Source: Tritrichomonas musculus (Eukaryota; Parabasalia; Tritrichomonadida; Tritrichomonadidae). From it: DNA of 64,000 nucleotides. The position numbers were made by a program, and so were the translations under genes. Shown piece after piece: positions 1-10,181 of this stretch (position 1 is the stretch's first letter; every line of letters begins with the position of its first letter). A model generated the notes under the pieces. That model saw only the letters and a list, made by a program, of their open reading frames with translations. It made no database searches and was not told the origin of the DNA. Where the stretch lies: assembly GCA_039105265.1 (NCBI GenBank), contig JAPFFF010000063.1:124001-188000 (forward strand), given 5' to 3'.

Positions 1-300
1 TCATTGAGATATGAATTTGAATTCCATTGAAAGATATGATTTTTGAATTATATTGAAAGATATGATTTTGAATTTTATTGAATGATATGATTTTTGAATT
101 TTATTGAATGGTATGATTTTGAATTTTATTGAATGATATGATTTTTGAATTTTATTGAATGGTATGATTTTGAATTTTATTGAATGATATGATTTTTGAA
201 TTTTATTGAATGGTATGATTTTGAATGTCATTGAATGATATAATTTTTGAATTTTATTGAATGGTATGATTTTGAATTTCATTGAATGATATGATTTTGA
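1..300. repeat. 51-bp minisatellite in ankyrin spacer
   Basis: Near-identical tandem units of about 51 bp, each made of two diverged 25/26-bp halves built on GATATGATTTTTGAATT and ATTGAATGGT. They reach the left edge of the window. On the minus strand the unit stays open and would encode a 17-residue repeat with core NKIQKSYHS. The same 25-bp motif recurs in degenerate form at about 720-900 and throughout 46-48.7 kb, always between ankyrin modules. Homogeneity here suggests recent expansion. Confidence 0.85.
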
Positions 301-307
301 ATTTCAT

Positions 308-421
308 TTAAAAATTTTGATAAATGTATCCAAGATTGATGTCAATTTTCTTATTCTTTAATAAAAGATCCACAATTTCAATGTTTTCTTTTTCAACTGC
401 CATATATAATGCTGTCTTATA
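308..421 (-). pseudogene. isolated ankyrin module (second after leader)
   Basis: Reading on the minus strand gives one ankyrin repeat without internal stops, starting YKTALYMAVEKENIEIV and continuing through DLLLKNKKIDIN before a stop. It has the typical helix-turn-helix consensus (TALxxAVExxNxEIVxLLL). It has no start codon and is separated from the next module and from the DUF3447 leader by minisatellite DNA, so it cannot be translated in line with them. It is either a relic of a longer ankyrin gene or part of a module array such as the one at 45.9-48.7 kb. Confidence 0.7.
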
Positions 422-510
422 AATTACTATTATATCAAAATTTCATTCAAAGATATGATTTAGAATCATATTGAAAGATATAATTTTGTATTCTATTGAA
501 AAATATGATT

Positions 511-711
511 TTAAATTCCATTGGAAGATGAAATGTTGAATGAAATTAAAATATATAATTTTGAATGTAATTGAAAGATACAATTTTCAATTATATAAAA
601 AATTAAGAAAAAAATACTAAAAGCGTTGATGTCAAGTTTGTTATTCGTTAATAAAAGTTTCACAATTTCAATGTTTTCTCTTTCAACTGCCATATTTAAT
701 GCTGTCACATA
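511..711 (-). pseudogene. isolated ankyrin module (first after leader)
   Basis: The minus strand encodes one ankyrin repeat, beginning YVTALNMAVERENIEIVKLL and continuing with LTNNKLDIN, followed by a hydrophobic low-complexity tail to a stop. The module lies about 200 bp downstream of the stop codon of the DUF3447 leader gene, with 25-bp AT-rich tandem repeats between them. No canonical GT...AG junction joins it to the leader. It looks like an ankyrin exon-sized cassette left outside the reading frame. Confidence 0.7.
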
Positions 712-907
712 AATTATTATATCATAATTTTATTGAAAGATACGATTTTGAATGGTATTGAAAGATATAATTTTGAATGTAATTGAAAGATATAATTTCG
801 AATGTAATTGAAAGATATAATTTTGAATGTAATTGAAAGATATTATTTTGAATGCTATTGAAAAATATGATTTTAACATAATTAAATGAATATCAATTGA
901 AATTGTA

Positions 908-2080
908 TTAACAGAATATTAAAATTTCTTTTTTGTTTATATCTATAACTTTCTCTTTCATAAGAATATTAGCAAGTGCACAATAATCGTACTTGCACAA
1001 GATGCCAAATGATGATTTATTAATTGACTTTTCCTTTAAAAATGCAAAATTATAATATTTGAGACATTTATTGATTGTATTCAGTGAGTTTTCTTCTTTA
1101 TCTTTCAAATAGTTGTTTAAAAAGTGATTTGCAATGTCGTTGTGGTGGCATTTGATTGCCTCATAAAAGATTTGTTTATATGACTTATCCTCTAATTCAA
1201 CATGATTTTCTCCCAGAAAGTGAATCATTCTTGAATTTTTACCATGAATGGCCAAAAGCCACAATGATGGCGTTAATTCAACACCTTCAACTCGCAAGTA
1301 GTTAAATATTTTAAATGAGCCATAAAATGCAGCATATTCAATCAATGAAAGTCCAACTTCTTTTTTTTCTTTTTCCTTTAATTGCTTTAGTTTTTTAAGT
1401 ATAAATGGATTTGTTTCATAAATTGATGGCTGAATTTTAGAGTCAAGCGAAATACCTGAATTTTGATTAACATAGGTATCAAATTCTTCAATCATGTCAT
1501 TTCGAATCAACTTAATGATTTGGTTGTCATTTTCGCCTTCTCTTCGTTTTTCATAGAAATTTTCAGGCAATTCTTTCTTTATCTCGTTAACCCATATATT
1601 ATCATTCCATATTGGATTATATTTCGGAAACCATTTTTCATTGATGAATGGCTGAATTTCTGGTTGAAAATACTGTGGATATTTGGCTTCGCAGAATTTT
1701 TTGTGAATAATTTTAAATACTACATATGCATCAAAAACAATTAATTGTTGTTCAATGAGAAACAAAAGAATCCTTTTGTTTTTCTTAAAAATATTAAATA
1801 TTTCTGAATTCGAAAATTTTGTTTTGATATCTTCTTTGAAAAATTGCAAAATTCTTTCAATTTTGCTGAAAAAGTTGGGAAAAGAATGGTAATTATCGGC
1901 AATATTACAAATTAAGTGCAGTAATGATAAAAGATTATATTTGTTATCACTTATTTTTGTATTATTAAATATATCTTCAAGATGTTGAAAATTTTCTTCT
2001 GATTTAGCTTCTTCCTCAAGAAAATTCAGAATATTTTCTTGGATATCTTTCATCATGGTCAAGTATTCCTGAGAACTCAT
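908..2080 (-). CDS. DUF3447/ankyrin leader protein
   Basis: A 390-residue protein of the trichomonad DUF3447-ankyrin family, which in these organisms is large and of unknown function. The N-terminal half is helical and charged; the C-terminal half carries ankyrin-like helices recognisable from conserved pieces such as EYAAFYGSFKIFNYL, LWLLAIHGKNSRMIHFL and EAIKCHHNDIANHFL. Two paralogues in this window (4122-5321 and 48774-49886) match it along the full length, with the same order of blocks. The ATG start aligns with theirs (MxxQ...MKxIQ). It stops after IDINKKE, exactly where the ankyrin repeats should continue; further modules lie beyond, separated by minisatellite DNA. It may be a complete short protein or the 5' part of a broken longer gene. 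No signal peptide or membrane segment is visible. Confidence 0.75.
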   Translation of the reverse strand: MSSQEYLTMMKDIQENILNFLEEEAKSEENFQHLEDIFNNTKISDNKYNLLSLLHLICNIADNYHSFPNFFSKIERILQFFKEDIKTKFSNSEIFNIFKKNKRILLFLIEQQLIVFDAYVVFKIIHKKFCEAKYPQYFQPEIQPFINEKWFPKYNPIWNDNIWVNEIKKELPENFYEKRREGENDNQIIKLIRNDMIEEFDTYVNQNSGISLDSKIQPSIYETNPFILKKLKQLKEKEKKEVGLSLIEYAAFYGSFKIFNYLRVEGVELTPSLWLLAIHGKNSRMIHFLGENHVELEDKSYKQIFYEAIKCHHNDIANHFLNNYLKDKEENSLNTINKCLKYYNFAFLKEKSINKSSFGILCKYDYCALANILMKEKVIDINKKEILIFC

Positions 2081-2367
2081 GGTTTTTATTAAAATAATTA
2101 TTTATATCAATTTCAAACATTCAAAAAGTTCTATTTTGAATTAGAAAGAAAACTTTTTTTCTCAATTTTTTTGTTACAATACCATATATTCGATTATTGA
2201 AATTTATTATAGTTTAATACAAATATTTCAATTGTAAAGAATTTTTGAGAAACTACAGCGAAGTTTATTCATAATTTTTAATAAGAAATTGGTTTATATA
2301 AAAAATTATGAAAAAATCGTTTTAATTTTGGATTTTATTCAAGTTTTGGTAATTTCAATACCTCTTT

Positions 2368-2406
<39 letters not shown>

Positions 2407-2885
2407 TATTAAAAATACCAAAAGAAGAGAAGCAGTCGAAAAGCAAATAAAAGTAAATCATAATAGTTTTCGTTAAGCTATATTACGAGAAACTTAATTT
2501 TTATAGCAAATAGATCTGATATTGTAAGTTACTCAAATCGAAAATATATTGTTACTAAATCATCAAACAATTAATAATAATATTTTTAGATAAAGATAAT
2601 GTATTATTTCTTTTTAATTTTTTGAGATATGCTTAATTTTCTTTGTTATAAAGATCATTTAATTTCATTCAAATCTAGTATGAAGTTATTTGATAGCAAT
2701 ATTAGTTTTTTCAAGGCACGGTAAACTGAGTTTCATATAACCGTACCATTCAATTTTCTGAATTTATTTGCATAAATAATATCAAAATAATAAAAATAAC
2801 TAATTTATGAAAAAAGAGAATAATTATCAATGATTTAAAGATGTTCTATCAACCTAATTTGTAAATAATTCATTTATTTTATAGT
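2081..2885. other. AT-rich intergenic region with poly-A tract
   Basis: No gene recognised. The region contains an uninterrupted run of 33 A at 2371-2403. Nothing else with coding character or inverted repeats was seen. Confidence 0.5.
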
Positions 2886-3670
2886 AGGCTTGTTATTCTC
2901 CGATTCTCGTGATCGATAATTGAAGTTTTCCCTTGGGAACTTGCCAATTTTACTCAACTTCTTCTTCAAGAAAAAATATGATTTTAACTATGAACTTTTG
3001 AGACCATATTTTTCTGTTTGAAATATAATGAAGGGAGCTTTTGCAGTCAACAATCTATGGAATTGAAGTCAAAGAACGACCAACTTTTTATTATCCAAAT
3101 GAAACAAGTTTGCCTGTTTTTAATATATTTAATTCAACTGATAAAATATGACATTTTTTCAATTGAAGTTTTGGAATGAAGATGTCAAATATTGTGAAGT
3201 TTATGATAAAGATAGTCATGAGTTGCTTGGAGCTTTTTTTGCTGGCTGGTTTCTTCACAATGATAAAAGATCAGGTGGATGGAAAAAGCAACTCGTTTTC
3301 AATGGAAGTTTAGCTAAAGTAGTTGATGGGAAACCTGCACTTTTAACAAGAAAACTTACTCAAACAATATTTCATGAATTTGGTCATCTTTGTCACTTTT
3401 TATTAAGTAAATCACCAATAAAGTTTTATAATGAGAGATTTTGTTGTGTTTCTTTCGAGATTTCTCGAGAAACGGACGTGGGACAAAGAATCACTTGATT
3501 TATTGGCAAGACATTATGAAACAAATGAATTGATTTCAAATAATTTGTTTGATAAAATGATCAAAACGCGCAATTTTCACTCAGCAGCACAATTGATGGG
3601 ACAATTGCAGATTATGCATTTAATACAGTCTATTTTTTTTTTAGTATATAAAGAAAAATTGTTGAATTAT
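2886..3670 (+). pseudogene. M3-family metallo-oligopeptidase relic
   Basis: Fragments of a zinc oligopeptidase of family M3 (thimet oligopeptidase/oligopeptidase A) follow one another in the right order but in different frames. First comes LLFSDSRDR (compare SDSRxLREK), then YDFNYELLRPYF, then from 3148 the core KFWNEDVKYCEVYDKDSHEL, then FHEFGHLCH with the HExxH zinc-binding helix (about 3370), then FLEKRTWDKESLDLLARHYE in a shifted frame. Full family members have about 650-700 residues; here only some 220 remain, with at least two frame changes and internal losses. The order and conservation of the zinc motif make the family certain; the copy is clearly non-functional. It sits between two DUF3447 genes with no apparent link to them. 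Confidence 0.85.
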
Positions 3671-4109
3671 TAACTTAAAAGTTTAAATTAATCGACTACC
3701 GAAACTTTTTAAACTCAAAAGTTACAGGCTTTATTTAATCATGATTAAATCAATTGAAAGTTAATCACTAGTCTTTTTCTAAGTGAACTATGAGAAGTAT
3801 TGGTTTTAGCAGTTGAAAATACTCAATTTCTCCAATTTTTTTTTAGGATTTTGAAATAATATATTTCAATCACCATATTATTTAGTTGATTAATGCTTGA
3901 ATCGAAAACAACTACCTAAATTCTAAAATACTACAACAAAAAATTGAAGATTCAAAGACAGTAATTACTCAAACTGTCCGACCAAATTTAATAATTGAAA
4001 ATTTTATTGAAATTTTATATTTTTTTTTTTTTTCAATGCGAAAAAGGGAAGAAGTATTGAAAATTTGAATTACTCACAAAATCAAAATTTTATAAATTTT
4101 ATTAAATCT

Positions 4110-4117
4110 TCATTTTT
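4110..4117 (+). promoter_or_regulatory. initiator-like motif TCATTTTT
   Basis: TCATTTTT lies 10 nt (A+1 to ATG) upstream of the ATG at 4122. It fits the trichomonad Inr consensus TCA(+1)Y(T/A) and its usual position close to the start codon. Chance occurrence in AT-rich DNA is possible. Confidence 0.35.
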
Positions 4118-4121
4118 AAAA

Positions 4122-5321
4122 ATGGAAATTCAAAATCAGTTTAATCAGATGAAAGAACTTCAATCCAATTTAATTGGCTTCATTGATAAGGAAGATGAAG
4201 CCGAAGAATATCTTATGAACTTGAAAACCTGTATTGATGATCAGAACATATTAAAAAATCGTGAAGATTTTAAATTATTTCTTCATTTACTGGTTTCAAT
4301 TTCGAATGATCATTATCGCTATCCGAATTTCTTTGAGAAAATCGAGAGAATTCTTCTAGATTTCAAAGCCGAAATTGAGCAATATTTCACAAATAAAGAA
4401 ATATTCCGACTATTCAAAACCAACAAACGACTCCTACTGTTTCTTGTCAAACAAAAAATCTTTGTTTTTGATCAACAAATATCAGAAAGGATATTAATGA
4501 AAAGAAAATACAGGGAATTGAAATATCCACAATATTTTGCACCAGAAGTAAAACCATTTTACGATCAAATAAAAAATCGCGATACTTCAAAAGAATCTGA
4601 AGATGAAGAACAAAAAAAGATAGAAGAAGAGTTCAACAAAGAGATGTCCAAAGAAATTCCTGAAGATTTTGATGAAAAAAGGCTAATAGGTGAAAATGAT
4701 GACCATATTTGTCACATGATTCGAAATGACATGATAGAAGAATTTATCACATTTATTAATCAGAATAATTATCCACTTAACAGTACCATTTCGCAATCAA
4801 TTTTCGAAACAAACAATTTTTTGCTGTACGAGAAGCCACCTTTGATTGCTTATGCTGCTTTTTATGGATCTGTTGCAATATCAAAATACTTGTACGATAA
4901 AGATGTTGAATTATCTCCTTCTTTGTGGCCTTATGCTGTCCATAGTGACAATCCATCGATGATTAACTTTCTTGAAGTAAATAATGTCGAATATGATGAC
5001 GGTGTAAATGAAAGTTTTCCTTACAAAGAGACAGTTTTGGAAGCAATTAAATGTCACAACAATGATGTTGTTAACTACATTAAAGATAAATATAATAAAG
5101 AAGGATCCAAAAAGTCACAAAATGATGAGTTTAAATACAAACTCAACGAGCACATCATTTCATACAGCTTCCGTTATTATAATTTCAATTATTTCCCTGA
5201 AAAAATTAAAAGCAACAGTATCTTCTTTTATTTCTGCATCTACGGTTACACAACACTTGTCAAAATGTATATTACTAATCATAGAATCGATATAAACAAA
5301 TTGAAAATTCTTAATTTGTAA
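4122..5321 (+). CDS. DUF3447/ankyrin protein
   Basis: A 399-residue DUF3447-ankyrin family protein, paralogous to 908-2080 and 48774-49886. The first ATG (4122) aligns with the starts of the paralogues; the open frame extends 57 nt further upstream but without an ATG. The N-terminal 200 residues contain the shared helical blocks (HYRYPNFFEKIERIL, LFKTNKRLLLFLVKQKIFVF, KYPQYFAPEVKPF) and an acidic insertion rich in E/K around residues 160-185. The C-terminal half contains YAAFYGSVAISKYL, LWPYAVHSDNPSMINFL and EAIKCHNNDVVNYI. It ends after HRIDINKLK, the same point where the paralogues end. Just 85 bp on, the next gene starts with another ankyrin remnant fused to BspA repeats, which suggests that this gene once continued. 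Function unknown. Confidence 0.75.
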   Translation: MEIQNQFNQMKELQSNLIGFIDKEDEAEEYLMNLKTCIDDQNILKNREDFKLFLHLLVSISNDHYRYPNFFEKIERILLDFKAEIEQYFTNKEIFRLFKTNKRLLLFLVKQKIFVFDQQISERILMKRKYRELKYPQYFAPEVKPFYDQIKNRDTSKESEDEEQKKIEEEFNKEMSKEIPEDFDEKRLIGENDDHICHMIRNDMIEEFITFINQNNYPLNSTISQSIFETNNFLLYEKPPLIAYAAFYGSVAISKYLYDKDVELSPSLWPYAVHSDNPSMINFLEVNNVEYDDGVNESFPYKETVLEAIKCHNNDVVNYIKDKYNKEGSKKSQNDEFKYKLNEHIISYSFRYYNFNYFPEKIKSNSIFFYFCIYGYTTLVKMYITNHRIDINKLKILNL

Positions 5322-5406
5322 TATTGAATGATGTTTGAAAAACTTAATTTTTCATAAGATTTCATTAGTTTTTATTTCAATGACGTTTCTTGCAATTTAC
5401 ATTTGA

Positions 5407-6663
5407 ATGGAATTTTTAATTAATTTTTGTTATAAAAGCGTGATTTATTATGTTGCCAATAGTAAAAACAATGAAATTTTAAAGATACTCTTGGAAAAAA
5501 TAAATAAGATTGAAGCTAATTCTTTCAAAGATTGCTATAAATTGAAAGAAATTGAGATTCCTTTATGCTGTACATCAATTGAAAATGGTGCTTTCAATGG
5601 ATGTTCATCGTTAGAAAAAATAACAATTCATCCAAAAGTAACAAAAATTGGAATATCGGCTTTCGAGGACTGCACATCATTGAAAGAAATTACAATTCCT
5701 CCAAAGATAACAAGAATTGAAGGAAGTACATTTCGTAATTGTAAATCATTGAAGAAAATTACAATTCCTTCTTCGGTAACAGAAATTAGTGATTTTGCCT
5801 TTTTTGAATGTGAATCCCTGACTGAAATCAAGTTTCTTTCAAAGAATACGATATTTGGAAGGTATGCTTTCTCATACTGTTCATCATTGCAGCAGATAGA
5901 GATATCTTCTTTGATGACAAGAATTGGACCTGAAACATTTAAAGAATGCAAAGCTTTAAAGAGTGTGAAGATACCTCCTTCGATTACAATCATTGATAAA
6001 AAAGCTTTTGAAGAATGTTCATCTTTGCAGGAAATCACTGTTCCTGCTTCTGCCACATCACTTGGAGAAAGCGTTTTTTCTCTTTGTTCATCACTGACAA
6101 GTGCAACAATTCTTTCTCCGATAACCGTAATTAGCAGGTACTTTTTCAATAAATGCACATCGTTGAAAGAATTCACAATTCCTCCTTCTGTTACTTTGAT
6201 TGACGTGAATGCATTCAGAGAATGTGCTTCATTGACAAAAATAACAATTCCTCCTTCTGTGACAAAAATTGCATACAGCTCATTTAGAGGTTGCACATCT
6301 CTCACTGAGATAAAAATTCCTCCTTCTGTTACTTTTGTCGATGGCAATGCTTTTTACGGCTGTTCTTCTTTGAAACAAGTTGAAATTCCATCCTCAATTC
6401 CAAAAATTTGCGCCTACTCGTTCTATGAATGTGCTTCTCTTGAACAAATTAAAATTCCAACATCTATAACTTGTATTGGAAAGGAAGCTTTCTTTGGATG
6501 TTCATCTTTGTGCCAAGTTGATTTCGAAGAACCTTCGTCTTTGGAAGAAATCGAAGATGGCGCATTCGGTGACTGTGCTTCTCTTAAAAAAATCACTCTT
6601 CCATCTTCTATTAAACAAATTGGCAAAAATGCATTTCCAAAAACCGAAGTATCCAAAAAATGA
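5407..6663 (+). CDS. BspA-like LRR protein with ankyrin N-terminus
   Basis: A 418-residue protein built of about 15 copies of the 23-residue BspA-like leucine-rich repeat (LRR_5, Treponema pallidum type): xAFxxCxSLxxITIPxSVTxIG. In trichomonads these proteins are a very large family, often on the cell surface and implicated in adhesion in related species, but this one has neither signal peptide nor membrane anchor. Residues 9-34 (KSVIYYVANSKNNEILKILL) are not LRR; they read as an ankyrin repeat that flows directly into the first LRR. The upstream DUF3447 gene stops 85 bp before it on the same strand, so this may be the 3' part of an ankyrin-LRR fusion split by a short untranslatable joint, or an independent gene. 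Start taken at the first ATG. Confidence 0.8.
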   Translation: MEFLINFCYKSVIYYVANSKNNEILKILLEKINKIEANSFKDCYKLKEIEIPLCCTSIENGAFNGCSSLEKITIHPKVTKIGISAFEDCTSLKEITIPPKITRIEGSTFRNCKSLKKITIPSSVTEISDFAFFECESLTEIKFLSKNTIFGRYAFSYCSSLQQIEISSLMTRIGPETFKECKALKSVKIPPSITIIDKKAFEECSSLQEITVPASATSLGESVFSLCSSLTSATILSPITVISRYFFNKCTSLKEFTIPPSVTLIDVNAFRECASLTKITIPPSVTKIAYSSFRGCTSLTEIKIPPSVTFVDGNAFYGCSSLKQVEIPSSIPKICAYSFYECASLEQIKIPTSITCIGKEAFFGCSSLCQVDFEEPSSLEEIEDGAFGDCASLKKITLPSSIKQIGKNAFPKTEVSKK

Positions 6664-6696
6664 GGAAATTTTCTTATGAAAAATATTTTTAATTTA

Positions 6697-9600
6697 CAGA
6701 TACTAATTTAATATCGTAACGTTATTTTTTTTATTAGAAAAATTTTAAAATATAAAAATCTAATTTTCTAAATATTTATTGAATATAATTTATTATAAAT
6801 TATATCAATATATTTGTTACGTAATAAGTAATATATCATATCATAATAAATATGAAATTCTTCCATATTGAGTGAGTTTTTCATTAAATTAATCAAAAAA
6901 ATAAAAATGAATTATTTCATGATACATCGAATTACCTTTCAATTTAAACAAATACATAGCATCTATATGCAATAGCAATTAATATTTCTTCATAGTGATT
7001 AATTGTAAAACTATTCGATTGTGATAAAATAGAACAAAACAAAATTAAACGACCGTTTAAAATTATATTAAAAAATAAATGTTTCTTTTTAGCAAGCTTA
7101 AGTTATTAAAATCAATTGATATTTTAATATATATAATCCATATTATAAATGAGCATATATCCGGATTAAATTCTATAATTTATGTTTTCTTTCTTATGAA
7201 AATTTTTAATTATTTGTTTTTTTAAATTTCTCAATAATAAGTACCTCAGTAATTTTTATAAAAATCAGTATTATCTTCAATCATTCAGTATTAATTGCAT
7301 ATAACAGCTTATATATTTCTAATAATTCATGAAAATAATATTTTATAAATGAGATATGTGCATTTTGATTGAAACAAGCAAAATTTCATAAATATTACAA
7401 ACGTACATGAAAACTTTTGTAATTATTATTTTCGAAGAAAATTTTATATATCAAATGTTTTAGGCTAGTATTTAGATATTAAAGACTCCTTAAGAAACTT
7501 TAATTCCTTTTTCATTCATACTTTTTTTTAAAAAAATAATTATTTATTTAATATTAAATTTTTCATAAAATCAACTCAATAACGCAAATTAAAACATTTA
7601 TCATGACATTTATTTGTCTCTATCAATGTTTTAAACCATATTTTTTCTGTAAATGGTAAACAAAAATTTGGAGAAAATAAGAATTTTAAACTTTTCACAG
7701 TTGTTCGAATAATCTAAATTTTTTTGTTCTCCTTCCTATTTTTTCATGATATAATTATTAATATTATTGATAGTTCACTGCCAACTATTATAACATATTT
7801 GTTATTTTAGAAAAAATCCTATAGGAAACTTTAAAAATAGATCACCTTGTTTTTGATTCTATATTTGAAAAATTTACATAAATAAACTGTCTTTTTGAAT
7901 TCAAAAGTAAATGTTAGAATTACAAATGTATTGTATTTTGTCTATAAATCTAAAAATATGGTATTCTTTTAAATATAATAAGGACTATTCATATAAATAC
8001 TATATTTTATTTTTTAATATAATTTTAAACGGTCGTTTAATTTTGTTTTGTTCTATTTTATCACAATCGAATAGTTTTACAATTAATCACTATGAAGAAA
8101 TATTAATTGCTATTGCATATAGATGCTATGTATTTGTTTAAATTGAAAGGTAATTCGATGTATCATGAAATAATTCATTTTTATTTTTTTGATTAATTTA
8201 ATGAAAAACTCACTCAATATGGAAGAATTTCATATTTATTATGATATGATATATTACTTATTACGTAACAAATATATTGATATAATTTATAATAAATTAT
8301 ATTCAATAAATATTTAGAAAATTAGATTTTTATATTTTAAAATTTTTCTAATAAAAAAAATAACGTTACGATAAAAAATTACGTTACGATATTAAATTAA
8401 TATAAAGGAGAACGAAGACGGTTTTTTTTGTACGTTAAAAAATATATTAAAATGATTTTATATAATTAATTAATAGTCATTTTTTCGATATTTGTTAATA
8501 TTAATATTTTTTAATCATATTTAAATGAATTTGCATTATTATAAATACATTTATTGTTCAAATAATGGAAATTATATGTTATCAGTATCTGATTTTGATA
8601 AATAGGTATGTGAAATTAAGAAATCGTTTATATAAAAGATTAGTGATGGTATTATAACCCAATTGACCCTGCCAGAAAAGAAATTCAGCGTATGAATTTT
8701 TATTTATTTTATAAGAAAGAAAAAATAATCATTAAATTTTTTTTGAAAGATTTTGAATAAATTATTTATTTCTATTCAATTACTCTCAATTAAAATATTT
8801 ATTTGAGATAATTTCTTTTTTTTTTAAGAATTTTATTTATTTTATTTATGGATAATTTATTCATTATAAACTTATTACAATGAGAATTATATTATTATTA
8901 TATGTATATATGTTTATATATAAAATATAAAATATATATATTTCATTTATATAAAGATAAAAATAGTTCAATTTTACATTCTCAATCATCAATAAGAAAT
9001 TTTAAATTAAATATCATCGTCCAAGAGTCAATTTTGAGAACAATTTCATATAAAATAAATCTTTCATATTCAATTATTAATTTTCATGAAATTCCATCAA
9101 ACAATGTATTAAAGTAGGATTTTTCTTATAAAACATTTGTATTTCTTTACCATTAAATCTGTATTTATATTAATTTATCAAAATAAAGCCTATTAATAAA
9201 TAATTTTATTATAATTTTAATATTTATTAAAATAAGCAAATTTTATTAATTATTACATAAGTAATAAGTAATATTTCACACCTTTACTTTGCTATTTTAG
9301 CCTTTTTCCTAAATCTAATATATCTTATATTTTTGCTTCAAATTTGAAATATATCATATAAAAATCCAATATTTAATCAATTTAACAGGCTGGGTAAGCT
9401 CTTTTAATTTTTTTTTAGATTTGAAAAAAATATTTATAAAAAATATACTAAATAATTAAGCATAACATTTTAGTATGTCATTATATAAAAATATAATAGT
9501 AAAAAAAGTGATTTATGTCATTTTTGTTAAGATAAAATAAAAATGAAAGAGATTATTTTATATAGTTTTAATTCAATTTTTTAAAAAAATAAAATGTTAT

Positions 9601-9967
9601 TATCTTATTATATTTTTATAAACTCTATATAATATCACATGATATAGTTTGTATACAATATAAAATAAATAGATAAAATCATATACTATGAAAAATAATT
9701 ATACAGCTGGCACAGATTCTTTGTAACAATTTTGATATCTAAATGTTATAAGAAATTGAATTAAAAATCTATCATAACAATTCAATTTATTAACTTTTTC
9801 ATAACTTTTATTTTTATTTTGTGAATATCTTTGTTTCCCTACGATATTTCTTTTTGGTTTCTTATTAAGAATTATTCAATATATAATATTATATTTATAT
9901 TTATATAAAATAAGTCGAAAAAAATCTTTGTCATAACCGTCTCTCCGTTCTCCTTTATTAATATCTG
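6697..9967. mobile_element. long-TIR DNA transposon (non-autonomous), interrupted
   Basis: Two inverted arms of about 385 bp (6697-7079 and about 8007-8395) are nearly identical in opposite orientation; both include the palindrome AAACGACCGTTT and TAATTTAATATCGTAACG near the tips. The right arm has an extra 18-bp duplication close to its end. The last bases of the right tip (CTG, 9965-9967) have been pushed 1.5 kb away by a second transposon inserted at 8404-9956. When that insertion and one copy of its target duplication are set aside, both ends read TA|CAGATAyTAAT, compatible with a TA target site as in Tc1/mariner elements. The 930-bp interior has no credible transposase. Family assignment is inference. 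Confidence 0.75.
8404..9956. mobile_element. TIR transposon with 8-bp target duplication, nested
   Basis: Ends are AAAGGAGAACG and its complement CGTTCTCCTTT, extended imperfectly to about 20 bp by AGACGGTT. They are flanked by a perfect 8-bp direct repeat ATTAATAT (8396-8403 and 9957-9964). An 8-bp duplication is typical of hAT and some related superfamilies, but the TIR sequence is not diagnostic. The 1.55-kb interior is AT-rich with no recognisable transposase, so it is a non-autonomous copy. It sits inside the right terminus of the long-TIR element at 6697-9967 and is therefore the younger of the two. Confidence 0.8.
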
Positions 9968-10181
9968 TATATAAATTTATTTATCAAATGAAAAAGTATT
10001 CCTTTAAAAGAAATCTAAAGCATTTGCTTTCAAGCTCCCGATAACCTTAGATACCTCTTGAAGGAAGCTTCATTACTGGTAAAATAAATTATGAATCTGT
10101 CAGATTAATATATATAGATATCTGAGAGTTCAATGTAGATTGTAGCCACATACTGGAAGGAATTAACAATGGTATTTATAA

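Noticed and set aside
1-300. CRISPR array
   Set aside because: Direct repeats have no unique spacers; it is a simple tandem minisatellite in a eukaryotic genome.
5628-6347. Long minus-strand frame of 239 codons opposite the BspA gene
   Set aside because: Antisense shadow of the LRR codon periodicity; plus-strand repeats are unmistakable.
7911-9117. Small reading frames inside the nested transposons
   Set aside because: AT-rich, low-complexity and partly within inverted arms; no transposase motif.
6697-9967. Polinton/Maverick interpretation of the long-TIR element
   Set aside because: Too short, no capsid, polymerase or integrase genes, and the borders suggest TA rather than a 6-bp duplication.
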